Positions 9,127 to 18,503 of a DNA stretch of 61,873 nucleotides are shown here, piece by piece (the first letter of the stretch is position 1; each line of letters starts with the position of its first letter). A program made the translations under genes and the position numbers. The DNA is from Phormidium tenue FACHB-1050 (GTDB lineage Bacteria; Cyanobacteriota; Cyanobacteriia; Pseudanabaenales; Pseudanabaenaceae): positions 1 through 61,873 of the forward strand of contig NZ_JACJQY010000032.1 of assembly GCF_014696925.1 (NCBI RefSeq), read 5' to 3'. Below the pieces are notes generated by a model that made no database searches, was not told the origin of the DNA, and saw only the letters and a program-made list of their open reading frames with translations.

Positions 9127-10656
9127 GTGGTACAAATACTCGAAAATCCCTTACGGGTTGGTTTACAGCAAGAAAGAACACCTGAGCCATCGATTCTGGT
9201 AATCTTTGGTGCGTCGGGTGACTTGACGATCCGCAAGCTAGTTCCTGCAATCTATCACCTCAAACAGCAACGTCGCCTACCGCCCGAACTCACGATCGTG
9301 GGTGTCGCACGCCGACCTTGGAGCCATGACTACTTCCGAGAGCAAATGCGTGAGGGCGTAGAAAAGTTCTCCGTGGGTATTGGAGCCGAAGCAATTTGGG
9401 ACGATTTTGCTGAAGGCTTATATTATCAATCGCTTGACATGAGCAACCTTGATGATTACCGCAAACTTGATGAGTTTTTGGGGCAAATTGATAAAGAAAG
9501 AGGTACTCGTGGTAATCGCGTCTTTTATTTAGCTGTTTCGCCCAATTACTTTACCGATGCGATCGAAAAGTTGGGTCAGGCCGGCATGATTAAAAATGCC
9601 CAAAAAACGCGAGTGGTAATTGAGAAACCCTTCGGACGTGATTTGTCATCATGTCAAGACCTGAATCGGGTTGTGCAGAAATCTTGTGATGAAAAACAGA
9701 TCTATCGTATTGACCATTATTTAGGCAAAGAAACAGTCCAGAATCTTTTGGTACTGAGATTTGCTAATGCTATTTTTGAGCCACTATGGAATCGCCAGTT
9801 TATCGATCACATCCAAATTACGGTTGCTGAAACCGTTGGCGTTGAAGATCGGGCGGGCTATTACGAAAACTCGGGAGCGCTCAGGGATATGTTGCAGAAC
9901 CATTTGATGCAACTGTTCTGCTTAACCGCAATGGAACCACCAAATTCCATGGATGCAGATTCTCTTCGCAATGAGAAGGTGAAGGTAATTCAGGCTACTC
10001 GACTTGCTGACACCAGAAGGTTAGACAGATCGGCAGTGCGGGCGCAGTATAGCGAGGGCTGGATGAAGGGAAAACAGGTACAAGGCTATCGCCGCGAGCC
10101 AAATGTTAATCCTGATTCGTTAGTGCCAACCTATGTGGCAATGAAGTTTGAAGTCAATAACTGGCGTTGGCAAGGCGTTCCTTTCTATTTGCGAACTGGC
10201 AAACGGATGCCGAAAAAAGTCAGTGAAATTGCAATTCAATTTCGTGATGTGCCTTATTTACTGTTTCAGTCAGCAGCTAAACAGGTATCACCAAACGTGC
10301 TGACCCTAAGGATTCAACCCAACGAGGGCATTGCCCTAAAGTTCGAGGCAAAGATGCCAGGGGCTGACCTGCGATCGCGATCGGTGGACATGGACTTTGG
10401 CTATGGCAAAACCTTTGGTATCGAAGGCTCCGATGCTTACGATCGCTTGTTGCTAGACTGTATGTTGGGCGATCAGACCTTATTTACACGCGGTGACGAA
10501 GTGGAAGCTGCTTGGAAAGTGGTGACACCAGCACTTACAGCTTGGGAAATGCCCAATGATCCCATAGTTGTTCCCCAATACGAAGCGGGGACATGGGGCC
10601 CATCTGAAGCTGAACAACTGATCGAACGTGATGGGCGGCAGTGGCGACGACTATAA
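9127..10656 (+). CDS. zwf: Glucose-6-phosphate 1-dehydrogenase
   Basis: The 509-residue enzyme oxidises glucose-6-phosphate to 6-phosphogluconolactone with NADP, opening the oxidative pentose phosphate pathway that dominates cyanobacterial dark metabolism. Motifs: NADP-binding [11 protein letters not shown] near residue 28, EKPFGRD, and the catalytic RIDHYLGKE near 195. The first start in frame is a GTG at 9127 giving [12 protein letters not shown], as in other cyanobacterial Zwf; the usual length is about 510. It is followed at 69 bp by opcA, the classic cyanobacterial pair in which OpcA activates Zwf. Confidence 0.97.
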   Translation: MVQILENPLRVGLQQERTPEPSILVIFGASGDLTIRKLVPAIYHLKQQRRLPPELTIVGVARRPWSHDYFREQMREGVEKFSVGIGAEAIWDDFAEGLYYQSLDMSNLDDYRKLDEFLGQIDKERGTRGNRVFYLAVSPNYFTDAIEKLGQAGMIKNAQKTRVVIEKPFGRDLSSCQDLNRVVQKSCDEKQIYRIDHYLGKETVQNLLVLRFANAIFEPLWNRQFIDHIQITVAETVGVEDRAGYYENSGALRDMLQNHLMQLFCLTAMEPPNSMDADSLRNEKVKVIQATRLADTRRLDRSAVRAQYSEGWMKGKQVQGYRREPNVNPDSLVPTYVAMKFEVNNWRWQGVPFYLRTGKRMPKKVSEIAIQFRDVPYLLFQSAAKQVSPNVLTLRIQPNEGIALKFEAKMPGADLRSRSVDMDFGYGKTFGIEGSDAYDRLLLDCMLGDQTLFTRGDEVEAAWKVVTPALTAWEMPNDPIVVPQYEAGTWGPSEAEQLIERDGRQWRRL

Positions 10657-10725
10657 CCACCTTAAATAATTTGGCATTGCCAAATTATTTAAGATCAATA
10701 TAAACGGTGTTGATTCAACAAAATT

Positions 10726-11847
10726 ATGAATACGCAAGCAACTTCCGTTGTATCTTTGCAAGCTCCCAAAGATGTCTCGGTATCTCAAGTCGAAGCAGAG
10801 CTAAGCAAAATCTGGCAGTCCTATGGCGAAAATTCAGCAGCCCGTGCTACTACATTTAATCTGTTAGTGTACGAACCAGAAACCATTGGCGCAGCATCAC
10901 GAATGGCTTCCGTTGATGCGATCGTTTCTCAGAGTCCATGTCGAGTCGTCGATTTGGTAACTCTTGATGAAGAAGATCAAGGTATATCCGCACAAGTAGC
11001 AGCCTACTGCCCAATTCAAAAAAGCCGTAGCTCCTTAATTTGTGGTGAATACATCACTCTCACTGGCGCGAAACGAGCTTTCGATCGCGTACATAGCATT
11101 CTTCCAGAGTTACTGATCCCCGATCTACCTGTTTTTCTATGGTGGAAAGATAGTCCTGCGCCAAATACGCGCATGTTTGAGAAGCTAGTTAATTTAAGCA
11201 ATCGCTTAATTATGGACTCAGCTACTTTTGCCAATTCTGAGGCAGACTTACTCAAAGTGCAAGGCATGATCAAAGTGGGTACGCAAATTGCAGATTTGAA
11301 TTGGCAACGTCTTGCACCTTGGCAAGAGTTGACTGCTCAAGCATTTGACCAACCCGATCGCCGTGCAGCTGTATGGGAAATTGATGGGATCACCATTGAT
11401 TACGAACGTGGTAACAGTACTCAGGCTCTCATGTTTCTGGGCTGGATTGCCAGTCGTCTAGAGTGGGAACCAATCGAGCGCACTTCTGAGGGTGGTGACT
11501 ACGACATTCAACATATTATTTTTGAAGGTCGTAACCATATCCAAGTTAAAGCTGAATTAGCGGCGATCCCCATTGGTGATGTAGGTGAAGTAGTTGGCGA
11601 TCTGATTGGTTTGCGCTTGACAGCCTCTAATCAAAACACTGATGCTTGTAATGTATTTTGTTCGGAATCTACTGGCTGTATGCGGATGGAAGCTGGTGGT
11701 GGAGCGCAAAACTACCGTGTGCATCAAGTATCACCTTTGTCTGATCAAAGTGCTGACACTCTGCTGGGTCAACAGCTACAGCGTTGGGGTAGAGAGGCTC
11801 TCTACGAAGAAAGCCTTGCACTCGTAGCCAAAATACTCGCACTATAG
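10726..11847 (+). CDS. opcA: Glucose-6-phosphate dehydrogenase assembly protein OpcA
   Basis: A 373-residue OpcA/glucose-6-P dehydrogenase assembly protein. Motifs RATTFNLLVYEPE near residue 42, LLIPDLPVFLWWKDSP near 130 and a C-terminal region with two Cys (NVFCSESTGC) are conserved. OpcA is the thioredoxin-linked allosteric activator of Zwf in cyanobacteria. The immediately upstream zwf supports the call. The TAG stop overlaps the first bases (TATAG) of a family A repeat. Confidence 0.95.
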   Translation: MNTQATSVVSLQAPKDVSVSQVEAELSKIWQSYGENSAARATTFNLLVYEPETIGAASRMASVDAIVSQSPCRVVDLVTLDEEDQGISAQVAAYCPIQKSRSSLICGEYITLTGAKRAFDRVHSILPELLIPDLPVFLWWKDSPAPNTRMFEKLVNLSNRLIMDSATFANSEADLLKVQGMIKVGTQIADLNWQRLAPWQELTAQAFDQPDRRAAVWEIDGITIDYERGNSTQALMFLGWIASRLEWEPIERTSEGGDYDIQHIIFEGRNHIQVKAELAAIPIGDVGEVVGDLIGLRLTASNQNTDACNVFCSESTGCMRMEAGGGAQNYRVHQVSPLSDQSADTLLGQQLQRWGREALYEESLALVAKILAL

Positions 11848-11957
11848 TTGTCGCCATTCTTGTTAGGACATAAAACCCCAGAAGAGAGTGGCGGCGGGAA
11901 GCGCCGCCACTCCCTTCTGGTTTTGATTTGTCCTAATACACTTGACTACAGCTATAT
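11843..11957. repeat. Family A MITE-like palindrome
   Basis: Outer 27-nt ends begin TATAG and run to TTAGGAC on the left and GTCCTAA on the right. The core hairpin has GAGAGTGGCGGCG / CGCCGCCACTC, imperfect in this copy. The opcA stop codon lies in the left end. Confidence 0.75.
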
Positions 11958-11959
11958 AA

Positions 11960-11989
11960 AAAAAAGGCTCGCATCAGCGAGCTTTTTTT
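11960..11989. terminator. Rho-independent terminator
   Basis: Hairpin GGCTCGC-ATCA-GCGAGCT with A-run upstream and T-run downstream. It serves opcA and, on the other strand, the small gene at 12041. Confidence 0.75.
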
Positions 11990-12040
11990 ATGATTTTTAC
12001 TGATATAGATAGAGGTATTTTGCATCTCTATTGACCTCTA

Positions 12041-12367
12041 TTAAAACTCTTCTATTTCTAGTTGTCCCACGATAAAGGCTACACAGCCAAATGCACAGGT
12101 AATCGGCAAGGGATTTTTGAGGATAAAGCAAAAGATTGATGCTAGACAAGAAATGGCGATCGCGGCAAATGTCCAAGTCTTTTCATCATCACTCATTCCT
12201 TTGGCATTTTTAATGGCTCGAAGAGTATCGTTAGGAATTGGCAATGGCATTACAGAACTAGGTGGAAAGGCCCAGTAATTACAGCAACGTTCTACAAATA
12301 GATCAGTCCAACCATTTTCTTGACACCATTCATCAATCCATTCATCCCGAAAACGCTTCATATGCAC
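12041..12367 (-). CDS. Small conserved membrane protein, function unknown
   Basis: A 108-residue protein with an aromatic, charged N-terminal half (RDEWIDEWCQENGWTDLFVERCCNYWAFPP) and two hydrophobic segments near residues 65-80 and 85-100, ending in acidic EIEEF. It looks like a cyanobacterial hypothetical protein with N-terminus in the cytosol. The ATG at 12367 is followed two codons later by another ATG, either of which could be used. No operon partner. Confidence 0.6.
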   Translation of the reverse strand: MHMKRFRDEWIDEWCQENGWTDLFVERCCNYWAFPPSSVMPLPIPNDTLRAIKNAKGMSDDEKTWTFAAIAISCLASIFCFILKNPLPITCAFGCVAFIVGQLEIEEF

Positions 12368-12511
12368 AAATTATTCAGTAGTTCTCTAAATAGAGAAACA
12401 TGAGCGGCGCTTGATTGCTACTCATGTTTCTTTTACTTAGGTTAACAGGATATCCAATAATTGGGGCATAAGTTACAAAAACTTAAAGTATGTAGTATGC
12501 CTTGCATCCTC

Positions 12512-12618
12512 TTATACCAATTCACGAAAGTGTGGCAACACTTTTGTGAATTAAAAACCAAACCCAGTAAGGGTTTTAAAAGCAAAAAATGGCGTAGCCA
12601 TTTTTTGCTTTGGTATTA
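12512..12618. repeat. Family B repeat
   Basis: Starts TTATACCAATTCACGAAAGTG and ends TGGTATTA. Two hairpins are joined by a spacer with AAACCAAACCCAGTAAGGGTTTT. It lies just downstream of the AI-2E gene stop and occupies the only long gap here. Confidence 0.8.
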
Positions 12619-12619
12619 C

Positions 12620-13717
12620 TCATTTAATTGAAACTTCTGTATGAGCTTCAGGACTCGCCTCAATAGTAGGCGGGCTGTTAACGCCGCGAATTGTGTCGAA
12701 AGTACCTTTGATAAAACCTGCGATCGGCACAGCTACCAATAAGCCAAGTACACCATTTAACTTAAAGCCAATATCAAGAGAAATCAGCATCCAAACAGGA
12801 TTTAATCCCGTTAACTCGCCAACAATTCGAGGACCGAGTACATTCTCCACAATTTGAATTATTGCTACAGCGACCAATAACACCTTGACTCCAAGCCAAA
12901 AATTTTGTAGGGCAATTAATAGGCTAACGGTAATAATCGTGCTGGAACCACCAAGGGGAATCAAACTGGCAATGCCAATACCAAAGCCAAATAGTTGGGC
13001 AAGAGGAACCCCTAAAATTAGCATGGCGGTAGTTTGCGACACACCGAGGATCGTTGCTAAAGTTACCTGTCCAACAATAAAACGCTCAAAATTACGGGGC
13101 AATAAATTCCGAACTTGATCGTTCCATTTCGGGGGTAGCCAACTTAGCAAACCATTCCACAAAAATGAGCCACGCAAAACGAGAAAAATTGAAAATATCA
13201 AGGTCAAGAAGATATTTACAAGACTACCGATCGCACCAAAGACAATACTAAAAAGTTGACTGGTCAGCGATCGCAAGACACCCGTTAACTTTTCGATGAG
13301 TTGATTAAAGGTGCTACTAATATCGATCGGTAACTGCTGGGCGATCGCCCAAGTTTCAAGAGTTTGGAGCTGCTGCTGACCCGACTTAATCCATTCAGGT
13401 AAACGCACGATTAATTCATTTGCCTGCGCCAAAATCAAAGGCACAAGAAAAATCGCTAAAGTGCTAAGCAGCATAAAAAAGATCAGAATTACGATGCCTG
13501 CGGCAATACCCCGCTTGACCTTGAGTTTGATCAGGAAGCGAATAGGATAATCTAGCAAAAACGAAATCACTGTCGCTGTAATGAGAATACTGACCAAGGG
13601 TTGCAATTCTCGACCAAGCAATAGCAATAACCAACCGTTCAAAAAAATTAACGGGAAAGTCAAGCCCAGTGAAAACCAACGAGGCAACTTATTGAGGGTC
13701 TCAATCATACGGAACAA
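12620..13717 (-). CDS. AI-2E family transporter
   Basis: A 365-residue polytopic membrane protein of the AI-2E (PerM/TqsA, DUF20) family. Two N-terminal hydrophobic hairpins are followed by an amphipathic periplasmic or cytosolic region (about 95-170), then five to six further segments, including the conserved LIPLGGSSTII region. Family members include autoinducer-2 exporters and Na+/H+ antiporters, so the substrate is open. It stands alone. Confidence 0.85.
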   Translation of the reverse strand: MFRMIETLNKLPRWFSLGLTFPLIFLNGWLLLLLGRELQPLVSILITATVISFLLDYPIRFLIKLKVKRGIAAGIVILIFFMLLSTLAIFLVPLILAQANELIVRLPEWIKSGQQQLQTLETWAIAQQLPIDISSTFNQLIEKLTGVLRSLTSQLFSIVFGAIGSLVNIFLTLIFSIFLVLRGSFLWNGLLSWLPPKWNDQVRNLLPRNFERFIVGQVTLATILGVSQTTAMLILGVPLAQLFGFGIGIASLIPLGGSSTIITVSLLIALQNFWLGVKVLLVAVAIIQIVENVLGPRIVGELTGLNPVWMLISLDIGFKLNGVLGLLVAVPIAGFIKGTFDTIRGVNSPPTIEASPEAHTEVSIK

Positions 13718-13809
13718 TGTGACGCGCTAGGTATCTACTTAAAATTGTGCGCTAAAAGTGTTGGATAAAACACAAATTCACTAAAAGTTTCCTACAAAGA
13801 TCAAAAAAC

Positions 13810-13864
13810 AAAACCCAAAATAAGCTTGGTGGTGCGAAGCACCACCAAGCTTATTTTGGGTTTT
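13810..13864. terminator. Long perfect palindrome doubling as livF terminator
   Basis: 26-bp arms (AAAACCCAAAATAAGCTTGG...) around a GAA loop. The livF stop codon (13863-13865) overlaps its right edge. The AAAACCC / GGGTTTT borders match family A cores, but the outer TATAG ends are not evident. Confidence 0.7.
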
Positions 13865-14564
13865 ATCCTAAATAAGCTTGGCGAACCCTTTCATCAACTA
13901 AGAGGTCTGACGCTTGCCCCTCAATGGTGATCACTCCCGACTCCATCACATAGCCGCGATTTGCATGTTGCAAAGCCAAGGTGGCATTTTGCTCAACTAA
14001 TAAAATCGTGACCCCATCTTGGTTGAGATTAACAATAGTTTTAAAAATTTCGCGCACAATTTGCGGTGCTAGCCCTAAACTTGGCTCATCTAATAGCAAT
14101 AACTTGGGGCGACTCATCACCGCACGGGCGATCGCTAGCATTTGTTGTTCACCACCACTTAAGGTTCCTGCGAGTTGATCGCGACGTTCACCTAGTCTCG
14201 GAAAAATCTGAAATTGCTTTTCGATATCAGCTTTAATTCCCCAGCGATCGCTGCGTAAAAAAGCCCCTAACTCCAAATTATCTAAAACCGATTGTCTGGC
14301 TAGCACTCTACGCCCCTCTGGACTATGGGCGATGCCAGCTTGTACCACTTGATCGGGTCTTAGGTTTGTAATATTTTTGCCGCTGTAGAGTATCTGTCCC
14401 GATCGCGGAGATACTAATCGTGAAATTGTGCGTAAAGTTGTAGTTTTACCCGCACCATTTGCCCCAATTAAAGTGACAACTTCTCCCTCATTGACAGTCA
14501 AGCTCACATCTTGCAAAGCCTGAATTCCGCCATAGTTAACACTAAGGTTGTTGATTTCTAACAC
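13863..14564 (-). CDS. Branched-chain / neutral amino acid ABC transporter ATPase (LivF type)
   Basis: A 233-residue ATPase with Walker A GANGAGKTT at about 34-42, Q-loop region SPEGRRVLARQSVLDNL, signature LSGGEQQ near 135 and Walker B LLLLDEPSLGL. The layout is that of LivF/NatE, the second ATPase of high-affinity branched-chain or neutral amino acid importers; UrtE of the urea system is the main alternative. None of the other subunits is nearby, which is common in cyanobacteria. Confidence 0.85.
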   Translation of the reverse strand: MLEINNLSVNYGGIQALQDVSLTVNEGEVVTLIGANGAGKTTTLRTISRLVSPRSGQILYSGKNITNLRPDQVVQAGIAHSPEGRRVLARQSVLDNLELGAFLRSDRWGIKADIEKQFQIFPRLGERRDQLAGTLSGGEQQMLAIARAVMSRPKLLLLDEPSLGLAPQIVREIFKTIVNLNQDGVTILLVEQNATLALQHANRGYVMESGVITIEGQASDLLVDERVRQAYLG

Positions 14565-14591
14565 CGATCCTTAATCTCCCAAGTTTAGTCT

Positions 14592-14697
14592 TATACCAAA
14601 ACACAAAATGGCGTAGCCATTTTGTGTTTTTAAAACCCTTACAGGGTTTGGTTTTCAATTCACAAAAGTGTTGTCACACTTTCGTGAATTGGTATTA
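14592..14697. repeat. Family B repeat (inverted relative to the copy at 12512)
   Basis: Starts with the ACACAAAATGGCG / CGCCATTTTGTGT hairpin, has a spacer AAAACCCTTACAGGGTTTGG and ends with the CACAAAAGTG hairpin and GGTATTA. Same element as at 12512 but opposite orientation. Confidence 0.8.
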
Positions 14698-14800
14698 CTG
14701 CAATTGCCGAGCAAACGAGCCACAAGAGAGATTTTGAAAGCGTTGCTTCGCAACGCTTTCAAAATCTCTCTTGGTTTGGGTTTGAGCGCAAATAGCTGTA
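14698..14800. repeat. Family C repeat, full length
   Basis: The central palindrome AGAGATTTTGAAAGCGTTGC-TTC-complement is flanked by outer imperfect inverted repeats (TGC..GCAAACGAGCCACAA left, TTGGTTTGGGTTTGAGCGCA..GCTGTA right). It directly abuts the family B copy; the two fill the 328-bp gap between livF and the second Uma2 gene. Confidence 0.75.
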
Positions 14801-14892
14801 GGTAGGTATAGGCGGCACGATGCACCTATGCACACCTTTTTAGCACTGTTGTCTAAGTTATACTAAATCAAATATTGCTGTGGAGACTTGCA

Positions 14893-15612
14893 ATGGTTCT
14901 TTTGACTGTCAACCCACCATCGGTTAGTGAAAATCTGGTCAGTGAGATTGATGAAGAGCTAATTGATGAGATTAAATGTCCACCAACTGATTTAGAAAGT
15001 GATGAGCCAGAATTGGAAAGTGATTTGCACCGTGAACAGATTGATCTATTAATTCGCCTATTGAAATACTATTGGCGCGATCGCCAAGACGTTTACATTA
15101 CTGGCAACCTCACCGTTTATTTCAACGAGCAGCAGTTAAAAAATAGGGACTTTCGCGGGCCAGATGTATTTGTGGTTATGGATGCTGAAAAGCGCGATCG
15201 CAAGAGTTGGGTGTTATGGGGAGAAGGTGGCAAATATCCCAATTTGGTGATTGAATTACTATCTAGCTCCACCGCAAAAGTGGATCGCGGCAAAAAGAAA
15301 CAGCTATATCAAGATGTGTGGCGCTTACCGAATTACTTCTGGTTCGATCCCTATAGTTTAGAATTCGCAGGATTTAAGCTAGTTGATGGCAAATATGAGG
15401 CGATTCCCCCCACTGACTCAGGATTGCTATGGAGCGATCAGCTTGAATTGTATTTGGGCATCCAAGAAAGCCAATTGCGCTGGTTTAATGCTGATGGTGA
15501 GATTGTGCCACTGCCAGAGGAACAGGAACGTCTAGCTAAAGAACAAGCTATCCAGAGAGCTGAGCGATTAGAGGAAATTTTGCGATCGCAAGGCATCGAC
15601 CCCAACCAATAA
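14893..15612 (+). CDS. Uma2 family endonuclease-like protein (DUF820), paralogue 2
   Basis: A protein of 239 residues from the ATG at 14893. GGAG eight bases upstream favours this over an in-frame TTG at 14875. The family core is visible: RGPDVFVVMD (catalytic Asp), YPNLVIELLSSSTAKVDRGKK (Glu and Lys), then LYQDVWRLPNYFWFDPYSLEF. An acidic N-terminal extension (about 1-45) precedes it, and a short C-terminal coiled coil ends in EEILRSQGIDPNQ. It is only distantly like the paralogue at 3321. Function in cyanobacteria unknown. Confidence 0.85.
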   Translation: MVLLTVNPPSVSENLVSEIDEELIDEIKCPPTDLESDEPELESDLHREQIDLLIRLLKYYWRDRQDVYITGNLTVYFNEQQLKNRDFRGPDVFVVMDAEKRDRKSWVLWGEGGKYPNLVIELLSSSTAKVDRGKKKQLYQDVWRLPNYFWFDPYSLEFAGFKLVDGKYEAIPPTDSGLLWSDQLELYLGIQESQLRWFNADGEIVPLPEEQERLAKEQAIQRAERLEEILRSQGIDPNQ

Positions 15613-15643
15613 AAAAGCACCCCGTAAGGGGTGCTTTTTTATT
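15608..15643. terminator. Bidirectional terminator
   Basis: Hairpin AAAAAAGCACCCC-GTAA-GGGGTGCTTTTTT between the convergent Uma2 and hemF genes. Confidence 0.85.
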
Positions 15644-16664
15644 AAACTTGCCAATTAACCCAGTCTTGGGGTTTCAAGAAAGTTGTGTGCAGTTCAGCTT
15701 CAGGGGTATTAGGTTCAGGATGATAATCGTAATCCCAACGTACAAGAGGAGGAAGTGACATCAGGATTGATTCAGTGCGTCCATTTGTTTGTAAACCAAA
15801 AATTGTGCCGCGATCGTAGACGAGGTTAAATTCGACATAACGTCCACGACGGTAGAGTTGCCATTGCTTTTCGCGATCGCCATATTCCATGTTGCGACGA
15901 CGATTGGCGATCGGCGTATAGGCTGGCAAGAAAGAATTACCGCAGCTATTAACAAAGGCAAAAATCTCTTCCCAAGTGCGAGGGACATCACCGATCTCGT
16001 CACTCATGACTTGAGCCGTTGTGGAGTCATTACTATTTTTGTAAAGTCCATCTTCGCCATTTTGGTAGTCAAAGAAAATACCACCTACGCCGCGAGTCTC
16101 ACCGCGATGTTTAAGGAAGAAGTAATCATCACACCATTGCTTGAACACAGGATAGTAATTAGGATTGTGGCGATCGCAAGCATCTTTGAGTGTATTGTGC
16201 AAATGCTTAGCATCTTCAGCAAAGCCATAGTAAGGTGTGAGATCAAGTCCGCCACCAAACCACCAGATTGGTCCTGCTTCAAAATAGCGATAGTTCAGGT
16301 GTACTGTTGGTGCGTAAGGATTTTTAGGATGTAGCACCATCGAAGTACCCGTTGCATAGAAAGTTTCGCCTGCAACTTCTGGGTGATGGCGCAAAATGGC
16401 TGGAGGCAACTGGGAGCCATAGACCTCAGAAAAATTTACGCCGCCCTTATCAAAATAGTCACCATCGGTGATTACACGTGATCGCCCGCCACCACCTTCA
16501 GGACGCTCCCACTGATCCTGTTTAAACTTGGCTTTGCCGTCTAGTTCCTCTAAACCTTGGCAAATGCTGTCTTGTAAGCCTTGCATGAACTGTTTCACGC
16601 GAGTTTTAGAATCAACAGGAACTTTGAGTAAAACCTTGCTAGGAGCAACAGGGGCGATAGTCAT
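15642..16664 (-). CDS. hemF: Oxygen-dependent coproporphyrinogen III oxidase
   Basis: A 340-residue HemF converting coproporphyrinogen III to protoporphyrinogen IX with O2, on the path to both heme and chlorophyll. Visible family motifs: GGGGRSRVI, VHLNYRYFE, WWFGGGLDLTPYYGF near residue 135, HRGETRGVGGIFFDY and the C-terminal YVEFNLVYDRGTIFGLQTNGRTESILMSLPP. Length is typical of cyanobacteria. It sits about 0.9 kb from the DPOR operon on the same strand with a GNAT gene in between, so not an operon, but a tetrapyrrole neighbourhood. Confidence 0.95.
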   Translation of the reverse strand: MTIAPVAPSKVLLKVPVDSKTRVKQFMQGLQDSICQGLEELDGKAKFKQDQWERPEGGGGRSRVITDGDYFDKGGVNFSEVYGSQLPPAILRHHPEVAGETFYATGTSMVLHPKNPYAPTVHLNYRYFEAGPIWWFGGGLDLTPYYGFAEDAKHLHNTLKDACDRHNPNYYPVFKQWCDDYFFLKHRGETRGVGGIFFDYQNGEDGLYKNSNDSTTAQVMSDEIGDVPRTWEEIFAFVNSCGNSFLPAYTPIANRRRNMEYGDREKQWQLYRRGRYVEFNLVYDRGTIFGLQTNGRTESILMSLPPLVRWDYDYHPEPNTPEAELHTTFLKPQDWVNWQV

Positions 16665-16840
16665 AATCGTTATCTTTCTACTTACTAATATTTCAGGGAT
16701 TTGGACTTAGGATTTTTTTATAAGCGTTTATCACTAATAAATACTCTACATTTAGTCTGTGATACCTAGGTGAAATGTAAAGCATTGTGTAGTAATTTAT
16801 CGCGATCGCGAACCTATAGCTATCTATAGAGTTGGGAACT

Positions 16841-16891
16841 GGAAGCAGATTTTGATGGCGCGGCTTAGCCGCGCCATCAAAATCTGCTTCC
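16841..16891. repeat. Perfect palindrome
   Basis: 24-bp arms GGAAGCAGATTTTGATGGCG... around a TTA loop. It lies in the hemF-GNAT divergent region, where no terminator is expected. Confidence 0.75.
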
Positions 16892-16905
16892 TTATTAAAT
16901 TAAAG

Positions 16906-16942
16906 TCACAAAATGGCTACACCATTTTGTGATTTGGTATTA
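16906..16942. repeat. Family B half-copy
   Basis: Only the CACAAAATGG / CCATTTTGTG hairpin and the GGTATTA end remain. It supplies a spurious upstream ATG at 16913 for the following gene. Confidence 0.6.
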
Positions 16943-16945
16943 ACT

Positions 16946-17500
16946 ATGCTAGATCTGCCAGACCAATTTTTAACTTTGCAAACACCTCGGCTCATCTTGC
17001 GGAAATTGACGATCGCTGATGCCGAAGATATTTTTGCCTATGCGAGCGATCCCCAAGTTGCTAATTACACCCTGTGGGAAGCACATCAATCAATTGATGA
17101 CACCTATGCCTATTTAAACAATATTGTCTTTGAACTATATCGTTCTGGCAAAGGTATGGATTGGGGAATAATTGACAAAGAAAGTAACAAACTGATTGGA
17201 ACTTGTGGTTTGCACACTACACCTACTCATCGACGTGCTGAGTTAGGATATGCGCTAGCAAGAGATTATTGGGGTAAGGGATTAATGACTGAGGCAGCAA
17301 AAGCAGCGATCGCTTTTGGCTTTCATGTGATGCAATTACTCAGAATTCAAGCCTTTTGTGCTGTAGAAAATATTGGTTCTGCAAAGGTTTTAGAGAAGGT
17401 AGGAATGCAATTTGAAGGGATTTTGCATAATTATGTTTTCACTAAAAATCGTCCTTGGGATGTGAAGATGTATGCGATCGTGCGATCTCTAGATTTCTAA
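16946..17500 (+). CDS. GNAT family N-acetyltransferase (RimJ/RimL-like)
   Basis: 184 residues from the ATG at 16946. The in-frame ATG at 16913 lies inside a repeat and is rejected. The protein has the RimJ/RimL pattern: LQTPRLILRKLTIADAEDIF at the start, GTCGLHTTPTHRRAELGYAL, the acetyl-CoA loop DYWGKGLMTEAAKAAI and VENIGSAKVLEKVGMQFEG. Family members acetylate the N-terminus of ribosomal proteins or small molecules; the substrate here is unknown. A terminator follows at 17502. Confidence 0.85.
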   Translation: MLDLPDQFLTLQTPRLILRKLTIADAEDIFAYASDPQVANYTLWEAHQSIDDTYAYLNNIVFELYRSGKGMDWGIIDKESNKLIGTCGLHTTPTHRRAELGYALARDYWGKGLMTEAAKAAIAFGFHVMQLLRIQAFCAVENIGSAKVLEKVGMQFEGILHNYVFTKNRPWDVKMYAIVRSLDF

Positions 17501-17501
17501 T

Positions 17502-17530
17502 AAAAAGCCCTCGCTCAGCGAGGGCTTTTT
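17502..17530. terminator. Bidirectional terminator
   Basis: AAAAAGCCCTCGCT-C-AGCGAGGGCTTTTT between the convergent GNAT gene and the DPOR operon end. Confidence 0.9.
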
Positions 17531-17537
17531 GTGATGA

Positions 17538-18449
<912 letters not shown>

Positions 18450-18503
18450 CTATAAAACAACTACATTAATAAACTTCCATTGGGCGCAAAGCGCCCAAAG
18501 CCA

